Positions 42,775-51,349 of a stretch of DNA of 64,000 bases are shown here, piece after piece. Every line of letters starts with the position of its first letter. Position 1 is the stretch's first letter. Source of the DNA: Verticiella sediminum. Its GTDB lineage: Bacteria; Pseudomonadota; Gammaproteobacteria; Burkholderiales; Burkholderiaceae_B. The position numbers and the translations under genes were made by a program. The notes below the pieces were generated by a model that was not told the DNA's origin, did not search any database, and saw only the letters and a program-made list of their open reading frames with translations. The DNA lies in contig NZ_VLTJ01000002.1 in the NCBI RefSeq assembly GCF_007558815.1, positions 62,001 to 126,000 of the forward strand, given 5' to 3'.

Positions 42775-43794
42775 ATGACCCCGACCTTCGATCCCCAACA
42801 CCGCGCGAGTGGCCTGCGCGCCCTGCTGCCCGTCTGCCGTGCCGCGGCTGGCGCCCTGGCCCTGTCCGTCGCCGGCCTGGCCGCGGCCCAGAGCACCGAC
42901 GCCTGGCCGCAGCGGCCGCTACAGGTCGTGGCGCCTTTCTCGCCGGGCGCAGCTACCGACCAGATCACCCGCACCGTCGCGCAAAAGCTGGCCGACAACC
43001 TGGGTGTGGCCGTGGTGGTGGAGAACCGCACCGGGGCGGCCGGCCGGATCGCCGCCGAAGCCGTCATCAAGTCTGCCCCGGACGGCTACACCGTCTTGTT
43101 CGGCGAACCCGGCGGCCTGGCCGTCGCGCCCGCCGTGTACGAATCGACCTCGTTCGAGACGCTGCGCGACCTGATTCCCGTGGCGCAGGCCGCCGCCATG
43201 CCGATGGTGCTGGTCGCGCATCCCAGCCTGGGCGTGCGCAACCTGGACGAACTCGTGAAGGCCGCCAAGGCCAGGGAACTGGACTACGGGACGAACGGCA
43301 CGGGCTCGGTGCAGCACCTGACCGTCGAGACGCTGAACTCGCGCCTGGGCTTGAAGATGCAGCACATCCCCTATCGCGGCGGCGCCAACGTGCTCACCGA
43401 CCTGGTGGCCGGCCAGATCCAGCTTTCGCTGCTGACGGTGCCCACGGCCGCCAGCTACATCCAGGCGGGCCAGATCGTACCGCTGGCGGTGCTCGACACG
43501 CAGCGCTCAGCCGCGCTGCCCGACGTCCCGACAGCCGGGGAACAAGGCGTGTCCGGCATGGACTTGCCGATCTGGGGCGGCTTCTTCGTACCGGCCGGCA
43601 CGCCCCACGCCATCGTGGCCAAACTGAGCGCCGAGATCGAAAAAGCGCTGCAAGACCCGAGCGTGCGCGAGCGCCTGACCGCCGGCGGCAACGCGGTGGT
43701 CTACCGCGGCCCGGCCGATTTCCGCGCACTGGTGGCGCAGGACGTAGCGCGCTGGCCGCAAGTGGTGAAAGAGGCCGGCGTCAAGGCCGATTGA
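42775..43794 (+). CDS. Bug-family (TctC-like) periplasmic solute-binding protein
   Basis: A 339-residue receptor. The signal peptide covers about residues 1-41 (ALALSVAGLAAAQ, cleavage near AAA-Q). The mature start DAWPQRPLQVVAPFSPGAATD has an Ala in place of one of the usual Gly-Gly pair, and VENRTGAAGRI, PDGYTVLFG and DYGTNGTGSVQHL follow. A LysR-PanE-Bug arrangement suggests import of a ketoacid-like compound. CTGGAGA precedes the ATG. Fourth Bug gene in the window, again without TctAB genes. Confidence 0.9.
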   Translation: MTPTFDPQHRASGLRALLPVCRAAAGALALSVAGLAAAQSTDAWPQRPLQVVAPFSPGAATDQITRTVAQKLADNLGVAVVVENRTGAAGRIAAEAVIKSAPDGYTVLFGEPGGLAVAPAVYESTSFETLRDLIPVAQAAAMPMVLVAHPSLGVRNLDELVKAAKARELDYGTNGTGSVQHLTVETLNSRLGLKMQHIPYRGGANVLTDLVAGQIQLSLLTVPTAASYIQAGQIVPLAVLDTQRSAALPDVPTAGEQGVSGMDLPIWGGFFVPAGTPHAIVAKLSAEIEKALQDPSVRERLTAGGNAVVYRGPADFRALVAQDVARWPQVVKEAGVKAD

Positions 43795-43820
43795 CGGCAT
43801 GCGCCGGAGGGGATCAGCCG

Positions 43821-43839
43821 CCCCGCGCACCGCGCGGGG
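43821..43839 (+). terminator. Hairpin after the Bug gene
   Basis: A perfect 8-bp GC stem CCCCGCGC / GCGCGGGG with loop ACC, 27 bp after the stop, no T-run. It resembles a CRISPR repeat core, but its spacing does not fit the array that begins at 44139. The rest of 43840-44138 holds no recognised gene. Confidence 0.4.
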
Positions 43840-44138
43840 ACACATCGAGCCGGCCTTCTGCGGCTAGGACGGGCACGGCCTGTTCAAGATAGGTGTGTCC
43901 TCTGGCGCGTTGTGGTACTTGACCGCGTGACCGAACGTGAAATTCGTCGACGACGGCCCTCGCCGTTTCGCGATGCGCTGATGGCACGCCTGCGCATGCG
44001 CAGAGCCGCGCACCGCCGCTATCCCATCACGGCTGGCGACCGTGGCGCCAGGTAGCTGGCGCTCCGGCAAGGAACTCGGCACGGCACCGCATACGCCGGA
44101 CACACAGCGTCGAATCACTGATCGTGACGAACGCTGGC

Positions 44139-44410
44139 GGTTGATCGCCGCAGGCGCGGGGAACACCATATCCGGCCGAGAACCGTCCCTAATTTCAGCG
44201 GTTCATCCCCGCATGAGCGGGGAACACTTCTCGCGCCCCACCATGTTCCGGGGGATGTTCGGTTCATCCCCGCGTGCGCGGGGAACACCGACTGCGCGAG
44301 GGCGGGGGAACTCTGATCGTCGGTTCATCCCCGCATGCGGGGGGAACACACGTTCTGCGATGCCTCGGCCTCCATCCGGTCCGGTTCATCCCCGCATGCG
44401 CGGGGAACAC
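44139..44410 (-). CRISPR. CRISPR array 3 (5 repeats, 4 spacers)
   Basis: 28-bp repeats start at 44139 (degenerate), 44200, 44261, 44322 and 44383, with four 33-bp spacers. The repeats are mostly of the CATG-tip type, each of the middle ones carrying one substitution. Leader at the right; transcription on minus, the same strand as the cas operon that ends at 45180. Only the leader and a decayed epimerase gene lie between cas2 and the array. Confidence 0.95.
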
Positions 44411-44486
44411 TCTTAATGCAACAGTTTGATTTTAAAAGAAAAAATCGACCCCTAAATTTCCACCGATTGCTGCACTGCAGCAATCC
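44411..44486 (-). promoter_or_regulatory. CRISPR leader 3 with IHF-like site
   Basis: Conserved AT-rich leader. The minus strand of 44419-44431 reads AATCAAACTGTTG, an exact WATCAANNNNTTR match 8 bp from the first repeat. The sequence downstream stays alignable to leader 1 through CTAAATTTC-CACCGA-TGCTGCAC. The stretch 44487-44754 contains no gene. Confidence 0.75.
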
Positions 44487-44754
44487 AGCACCGAGGCGAA
44501 GAAAAAGCGTACCACCGGGCGACATGCATCGGCTGGATCGCCGTCCATATCCTGGCCCTGCAAAGGCCATCCCCTCTGCGTCCACTACGGCATCGAAAAT
44601 CTGCCCGCGTATACATGACTAGAACATGTCTCGCCACGTAGAGCCACAAGCGCACGAACATCAACACAACGTCGAGGGAGTCGATACTTTTCAGCCCGCG
44701 ATGGGTGCAGCCTTGCCCGGGGCGCGTCACCCGTCCGTCAACTGAGGACTGTCC

Positions 44755-45148
44755 ATGCATATTCCGCTCACTGGCGGTGCCTATCTGGTTGGCTGCGCCC
44801 TGTGCCAACACCGGCATGAACAGGAAGAGCCGTCGTCGGCAACAAGCTCCTTCACGCTACAGAGGAGCCAGAAGCATCGGCCGGCTACGCAAACTCGACG
44901 GCACGCCGCCCTGGGGCGCGGTGGTCAACCTGTCAGGCGCGCCCATCGCCGACAAGCTCCTGGACCGATGCTCGCCGCAAGCTACCGTGGCACAGCCGGG
45001 CGGATTGGACACGCGAGCTGGCAGGCTGGTTGGCCGCGCAGCCTCGGTGCCTGCGCGCGCTGCTGACGAGGCTCTGCATTCGGCTGGTACCGCGACAGCC
45101 TGTAGGTGGGCAGAGGCGCTGGCTGCGATGCTTGGGCGCACCAGCTAG
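44755..45148 (+). pseudogene. Decayed copy of the TIGR01777 epimerase gene
   Basis: The 5' part (MHIPLTGGAYLVGCALCQHR) aligns with MRILLTGGTGLIGRALCRHW of the intact gene at 5937. After a frameshift the sequence continues SIGRLRKLDGTPPWGAVVNL then SGAPIADK, against GIGRLRDLDGAAPLDAVVNL and AGASIAGR. The NAD motif has lost its glycines, several indels follow, and it stops at 45148, less than half way. Its ATG is 344 bp from leader 3; in the intact locus the distance from leader 1 is 343 bp. So leader and gene were duplicated as one block. Confidence 0.85.
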
Positions 45149-45179
45149 CGATACGCTACAGCCCGCCCTGTCCAGGCCT

Positions 45180-46392
<1,213 letters not shown>

Positions 46393-46393
<1 letters not shown>

Positions 46394-47061
46394 CAGCTCA
46401 CCCGCTTCACCAGCAAGAGGCCGCAGCCGAATCCCTTGGCCCTGCCGACGCCATGCAGAAGCGTCCGCGCCAGCGCATCGGCATCCTCGACCCTCGCCAA
46501 TCCCTGATAATCGAGGGAAGAAAAACTCAGGCGTTCTCCCTTGCGCTCGAAACGATGCTGGAGATACCCGGACTGAATGACGGTGCCTGGGTCGATACTC
46601 AAACCCCACCGTTCGGCCCGCGTCATCAGCCAGTTCAGCCCGGCGGCCTCCATGGCCTCGTGCCGAGACTGCGGGTCGGATCGATGCTTCGCATCCATCA
46701 GGACATCGTGCCTCACCGCCCTGCCGTTCTCGCTCTTGCGGCTGACGACAGGATTGGCGCGCAGATCGAAACGCAGCCATTCCCCGCTGCGCAAAACGGG
46801 GGTATACGGCTTGGTCTGGACCGAGAACAGCCCAGGAGCGCCTTGCGGCGCACGCGCGGAAACCACGTAGTAAACGAGCTCCCCGCCGGGCAATCGCTCG
46901 GAGCGGAAGAGAAAGTCGCGTTCGGCCGGATCGCTGGCGAACAACTGCCAGACCAACCTGTGATCGCGATATGCCTCCCCCTGGCGGGCCCAGCGTTGCA
47001 ACTGCGGCTCGGTGCGCATCGTTCCAACCAGGCGGGCGCGCGAGAAATAGTGCGTCGTCAT
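46393..47061 (-). CDS. cas6e: crRNA endoribonuclease Cas6e (CasE/Cse3)
   Basis: A 222-residue Cas6e that cleaves pre-crRNA at the base of the repeat hairpin and stays bound to crRNA. It has two ferredoxin-like halves. His34 (YRDHRLVWQLF) corresponds by eye to the catalytic His20 of the E. coli enzyme. The C-terminal glycine-rich loop GVGRAKGFGCGLLLV is typical. It overlaps cas5e by 4 bp (47058-47061). The palindromic repeat stem in the arrays is the expected substrate. Confidence 0.95.
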
Positions 47062-47816
47062 GCGCCGCCCCCGGACACGTGCACATGTTCCTTGCGCGTC
47101 CTGAACTGCCAGCGTCGCCGCGACAGCGGCTGATCATGGCGCACGGTCGTAAAGCTCGCCGACATGCCGGCGGCCATGCCCTCGTCCCAATAATAGCGGG
47201 CAGGGGCAACATCGAAGATCCGCCGGTCCTCCCGACTGTCCCCCGGCGAACCCTTCTGCGCCAGCCCTGCCAGGGACTGCATCGGCGTCCCGTCGAGGGC
47301 CTGGCGGACCGTCTCGGCCTCGACCACCCTGGCGCCTACCGGCGCAGCCAACGGGCAGGATTTGCGGCCGAGATAAAGGGTGTAGCGCGGACGCGCCAGC
47401 GCAGCACCCAGCACGTCCAGATCGTAAGGAGCTGCGGCCAGGGCTTCGACAGCGACGATCGCCAAGCTGTCGCAGCGGTACTCTCGCGCGGACAGCAAGG
47501 TCTCCAGCTTGTGCGCATCCAGCAGCGACTGCCGGCGGGTGCGGAAACGCGCTTTGCGCGCGGGAACGCCTGTCTGCACGGTGTGGTAGTCCCGCAATGG
47601 GAAGCCGACCCCGGCAAGCTTCACGCCGAAACGGTAGCCCTGCGCCAAGGCGCTCTGCGCCGTCTCGTCATCGCGCGCGATGCCCAGGGCCGCCGCCAGC
47701 AGCCCGATCAGTGCGGATCGTGAAGGGTGGACGGCAGACGGGCGCGCCTCCCCGACGGCGATTTCACCCCAGCTCGCCAGCGGCCCGTACAAGCGCAGCA
47801 CGAGGTAGCTCGCCAT
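47058..47816 (-). CDS. cas5e: Cascade subunit Cas5e (CasD)
   Basis: A 252-residue Cas5e that caps the 5' handle of crRNA in Cascade. The N-terminal MASYLVLRLYGPLASWGEIA and the PSRSALIGLLAAALGI segment are family hallmarks, followed by LRDYHTVQTG and a long loop with the C-terminal RYYWDEGM. Length is normal (E. coli 224). It starts 3 bp after the cas7e stop. Confidence 0.95.
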   Translation of the reverse strand: MASYLVLRLYGPLASWGEIAVGEARPSAVHPSRSALIGLLAAALGIARDDETAQSALAQGYRFGVKLAGVGFPLRDYHTVQTGVPARKARFRTRRQSLLDAHKLETLLSAREYRCDSLAIVAVEALAAAPYDLDVLGAALARPRYTLYLGRKSCPLAAPVGARVVEAETVRQALDGTPMQSLAGLAQKGSPGDSREDRRIFDVAPARYYWDEGMAAGMSASFTTVRHDQPLSRRRWQFRTRKEHVHVSGGGA

Positions 47817-47819
47817 ACC

Positions 47820-48851
47820 TCACTCCGCCACAGCGAAATCGATCAAGGCCTTCAGGCTGCCTTCGCCCTTCATGACGTCGAGGCTCAGGGACAGCGTTTC
47901 GGCGTCATACACCCGGTTCATGTTCTCGCGCACACGTTCGAGCGCCGCCACCGCATCGCTCGCGTAATCGGCACCGCCGACCGGCTTGAGGAACGCGAGC
48001 GACAACGAGCGCGGCTGGTGATCGCCCTTCTCCACTAGGCAATAGTGGGCATACGCACGGCTTGCGAAGGAGTTCTGCTTGCCGCTCGGCCCTACCTTGT
48101 GCGCGGCTTCGATCAAGGCGCGCAAGGCAGCTTCGGTGAGTGCCTCATCCCCGCCCAGGTTGCGCTTGAGCAGTTCACGGTCGATGCAGACGTACTGGTA
48201 GAAGACCGCAGCCGCGAAACCGGTCTCTCCGATATGCGCGGCGCCGGGATCGTCCTGGTTCAGGTCGTCCACCGCCGTGAAATAGTCGTCTTCGATGACA
48301 GTGGCATGTACGCCGAGCGCGTGCGCCACCTGCACCGCGGCTTCGGTGTTGTGCTCAGGTTTGGAGGCCAGCATGCGCCCGAACATGGCTACGTCCACCG
48401 CGGTCTGGCGATGCAGCAGAGCGTCCAGTTCCTCGTCCGTAGGCGCACGCTTTTCTTCGGCCAGGCGCGCCACCAAGGCATCCAGGGTCGCACGCTCCTG
48501 CGGCGCGACATGCACCAGTTGCTCGATCTCGAGCGGATTGTCCTTCTTGACGGCGCCGTAGACTTTGGCGATCTGCCCGGCCCATTCCCTGGCCGACTTT
48601 TCGGCCACCCCGGCCGCGATCAACGCATCATAGGCTTCCTTGCCGAGGCGCTTTGTGCGCGTGCCGACCTGGCCGGCGAGCTGCTGCTGAAACAGCTCGG
48701 ACGTGCGCCACGCGCGCTTCAGGCTCTGCGACGAGACCCGCAGGCGATCCACGCCGCCCATGCGCGCTGTCTTGGGCTGGCCCAGATCGTCGCGATTCAG
48801 GTTGGCGGGCGGATACGACACCAGCAGGTGCAGTTGAATGAAGCGGGTCAT
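47820..48851 (-). CDS. cas7e: Cascade backbone subunit Cas7e (CasC/Cse4)
   Basis: A 343-residue RAMP protein that forms the six-subunit crRNA-binding backbone. MTRFIQLHLLVSYPPANLNR then the DDLGQPKTARMGGVDRLRVS and SSQSLKRAWR motif are diagnostic. GETGFAAAVFYQYVCIDRELL and GPSGKQNSFASRAYAHYCLV are other family segments. Appears complete. It overlaps cse2 by 4 bp. Confidence 0.96.
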   Translation of the reverse strand: MTRFIQLHLLVSYPPANLNRDDLGQPKTARMGGVDRLRVSSQSLKRAWRTSELFQQQLAGQVGTRTKRLGKEAYDALIAAGVAEKSAREWAGQIAKVYGAVKKDNPLEIEQLVHVAPQERATLDALVARLAEEKRAPTDEELDALLHRQTAVDVAMFGRMLASKPEHNTEAAVQVAHALGVHATVIEDDYFTAVDDLNQDDPGAAHIGETGFAAAVFYQYVCIDRELLKRNLGGDEALTEAALRALIEAAHKVGPSGKQNSFASRAYAHYCLVEKGDHQPRSLSLAFLKPVGGADYASDAVAALERVRENMNRVYDAETLSLSLDVMKGEGSLKALIDFAVAE

Positions 48852-49495
48852 GCCGTCGGTTCCTTGTCTTGTACGGTTGCCAAGGCTTTCTGGTCCTTGG
48901 CGGTCAGGTAATAGTCATGTGCCCAGTGCAGCTTGACATTGCGCGCCGGCGCGACCGTCACACTTCCCATCTGATCCAGCAGGGCGAGTACGTCGTTGGC
49001 CAACTGAGCCACATCGATTTTATTGCCGGCGATCTTCACGGCCCGCACGAGCTGCATGTGCGCATCCGCGGGAGAGGACGCCTTGAGCAAACGCTTGAAG
49101 CGGATCTCGTTCAGCAGCGGCTGCGCGTCCGCGCCCTTGGTCGCGGCGAGCCCGAGGTGCCAGAGCAATGTCTTGCCGTCCTTGGCGTCTTCGCGCACTT
49201 GAGCCAGCACCCCGGCGGCGATCGCCACCCGCTCGTACTCCGCCATGTCGGCCAGGGCACCGTCCGAATCGACACTGCTGCGATCCAGCTCTCGCGCAAG
49301 CACGTACGCCGCCCGAGCGAGCATCAGGTCGTCCGGGTTCGTCCCCCTTCGCAGCCGCGCCCGGTCGCCCCGATCGAACGAAAAGCGCCCGGCTGAAGGC
49401 TTGGGCTGATCGATGTCCCGGGGCTGCAATGCTTCCCACCAATCGCGGACGGTCTTGCTCTGCTGTGGCGTCAGGTACGGTGTGCGCCCCTTCAT
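48848..49495 (-). CDS. casB: Cascade small subunit Cse2 (CasB)
   Basis: A 215-residue all-helical Cse2, two copies of which line the non-target strand in Cascade. LTPQQSKTVRDWWEALQ, the DRGDRARLRRG segment and the C-terminal VKLHWAHDYY are family features. I chose the ATG at 49495 because it overlaps the cse1 stop (ATGA) and gives MKGRTPYLTPQ; an upstream in-frame ATG at 49531 lies inside cse1. Slightly longer than E. coli Cse2 (160), as in many betaproteobacteria. Confidence 0.93.
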   Translation of the reverse strand: MKGRTPYLTPQQSKTVRDWWEALQPRDIDQPKPSAGRFSFDRGDRARLRRGTNPDDLMLARAAYVLARELDRSSVDSDGALADMAEYERVAIAAGVLAQVREDAKDGKTLLWHLGLAATKGADAQPLLNEIRFKRLLKASSPADAHMQLVRAVKIAGNKIDVAQLANDVLALLDQMGSVTVAPARNVKLHWAHDYYLTAKDQKALATVQDKEPTA

Positions 49496-51066
49496 GCCGC
49501 TTCCTTGTTCTGGCTGTTCACGAACGTCCATGCCTCCTTGGCTGCTTTACCGTTGTTCAGATCCTTGCTCAACTGCACCTGAGCCCCGACGACACGTTTG
49601 AGGTTACGGTCCTCGACCGGCCCTCTCTGCGTCCAGTGCTCGAAACGCGACATGGCAACAGCGCGCACGGCACGCAGCCACCGCAGGATCACCGCGGCGA
49701 CCTGCCCGTTATCCTCCAGATCGCACTGAGCGAGCGCATCGATGCAGCGGTAGAACTCGGGTTCGGACGCCTCCCAGAAGCTTTGCGGTATCGCGGGCTC
49801 GGGTGCTGCATCGCCGGGCACCTTGAACCATGCTGCCTTGACGTTCCTGTGCAATACGAAGGCGGCATCGGCGGCAACGTCGATCATCAGATGCACATGC
49901 CCGATGAAGGTGTTGTGCATCTCCGTGGGTACGGTATGCACAGGCAATGTGCTGTCATACCAGCACCTGGCCTTCATGTTGTTCATGTCGAAGCCGAAGC
50001 ACCACAAACGCGTCTGCGGGCGACGAACCTTGGCGTGGTAGTGAGCCACCGTCGTGGCTGCCCTGGGCTGGGCGTTCGGCCGCCCCATGGTGAGCCCCAG
50101 CCAGTGCCGGTATCCGATACCTCCCGGTTGCCCCTTGACGGACAACGGGGGCGATTCACCTTTTGGATCCAGGCTGTAGGGCGTCAGCGGATGTACCCAC
50201 GGCCCCGTATAGTTAGTTCCGCCATGGCGAGTGCGGTAATGCCGGAACAGCCGCACGCCATCCGCCCCACAGATCGCACACTGGCCTTCGCAGGCCGTCG
50301 CGGCGTCCAGCCGGATGCGCCGGGGCATGCTCCAGTAGGCTTGCAGAGGATGCACGGTGTCAGGGCTGGGCACGCCGAGCTGGGGCAGAGTTTCCCGCGC
50401 CTGCGCGCCGTCGCTAGTGCGTGTCGGTACCAGCCAGGGCAAGACCGAACCTGGTTTTTCGACGGGCGGATACGCCAGCGCGGGCGCAGGCATGACGTTC
50501 AACCACAGGCGTTGCCACAGGCTGGCGTCCTCGTCGCGCGGCAGCAGCAAGGTCGTCATCGGCCCACCGCCGCGCAGCGAAGTTCGTACACCACGACCGC
50601 CGGAGGGCGCGTTGATCTGCAGCGTGAACAGCGCCTGCGCTGCGCAGGACTCACAGAACCCCGGCTCGTCGGACGGCTTGTTGAAGAACCGGTTGCTCTC
50701 CGACCCGGCGTCGATCAATAGATCGAGCACGCTCAGGTGATTCGCATCAGCCGGCAGCGCCATGTCCTGCATGAAGGCGGCAGCGTCCCCTTCGAGTTCG
50801 AACGCGCTCAGCCAGGGGCCCAGGCGTTGCGCGAGCGCTTGGGCATCGGGAGGGTCTTTGAGGTATTCGCGCCACTCTTCGACATCCTCGGGGGCGAACG
50901 CGAGCTGCAATACGCCGATCAGGAGCTGGTAGATCGCGCCCTGGAAGTCCGGGCGGGGTGCGGCGATGTCGAGGTGTTCGGGCCGGGTGATCTCCAGCGC
51001 CGACATTAGGGAGGCGGTGCCGTTTTTTCGAACGACGGGTATCCAAGAACTGGTGATGAGATTCAC
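49492..51066 (-). CDS. casA: Cascade large subunit Cse1 (CasA)
   Basis: A 524-residue Cse1 that recognises the PAM and recruits Cas3. The N-terminus NLITSSWIPVVRKNG is typical. FCESC (about residues 136-140) and CEGQCAIC (about 260-267) may form a zinc site, as found in some Cse1 proteins. GGGPMTTLLLP and the C-terminal four-helix bundle are also present. The start is GTG at 51066, with CGGAGG upstream on the minus strand. First gene of the minus-strand cas operon, divergent from cas3. Confidence 0.93.
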   Translation of the reverse strand: MNLITSSWIPVVRKNGTASLMSALEITRPEHLDIAAPRPDFQGAIYQLLIGVLQLAFAPEDVEEWREYLKDPPDAQALAQRLGPWLSAFELEGDAAAFMQDMALPADANHLSVLDLLIDAGSESNRFFNKPSDEPGFCESCAAQALFTLQINAPSGGRGVRTSLRGGGPMTTLLLPRDEDASLWQRLWLNVMPAPALAYPPVEKPGSVLPWLVPTRTSDGAQARETLPQLGVPSPDTVHPLQAYWSMPRRIRLDAATACEGQCAICGADGVRLFRHYRTRHGGTNYTGPWVHPLTPYSLDPKGESPPLSVKGQPGGIGYRHWLGLTMGRPNAQPRAATTVAHYHAKVRRPQTRLWCFGFDMNNMKARCWYDSTLPVHTVPTEMHNTFIGHVHLMIDVAADAAFVLHRNVKAAWFKVPGDAAPEPAIPQSFWEASEPEFYRCIDALAQCDLEDNGQVAAVILRWLRAVRAVAMSRFEHWTQRGPVEDRNLKRVVGAQVQLSKDLNNGKAAKEAWTFVNSQNKEAA

Positions 51067-51349
51067 TCACAGCCTCCGTGCCATGGCGACAATTCCTGTG
51101 GAATATGCCGCTTGGGCAGGGAACAGCATCGAAACAAAAGTCATCGAGAAACATCCCGTTGATCAGACAGCAATGATGCCGAATGAATCCAAGTGTCACA
51201 AAAGATGCGAAACTCGTCAATGAGTGTCACTACGCGGAATGACAACACTCCGCAGGTGCGTGATAAATGACAATCCCACATCACACCGAACGGTATCAGC
51301 GAAGAAATCGATCGCGAGTCCGCTTCTCAAGCAGCGCAACGCCATACAC
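51067..51349. promoter_or_regulatory. Divergent cas control region
   Basis: 283 bp between cse1 (minus) and cas3 (plus), more AT-rich than the genes, with a repeated AGTGTCAC (about 51192 and 51223). It should hold both promoters; I could not place a confident -35/-10 pair. In E. coli the equivalent region is silenced by H-NS. Confidence 0.45.

Noticed and set aside
43821-43843. Possible extra degenerate CRISPR repeat left of array 3
   Set aside because: The core CCCCGCGC...GCGCGGGGACAC looks similar, but the flank does not match and the distance to the first repeat (about 323 bp between ends) is not a multiple of 61.
49168-50721. 517-codon open frame on plus across cse1/cse2
   Set aside because: Antisense to two certain cas genes joined by ATGA overlaps; no domain.
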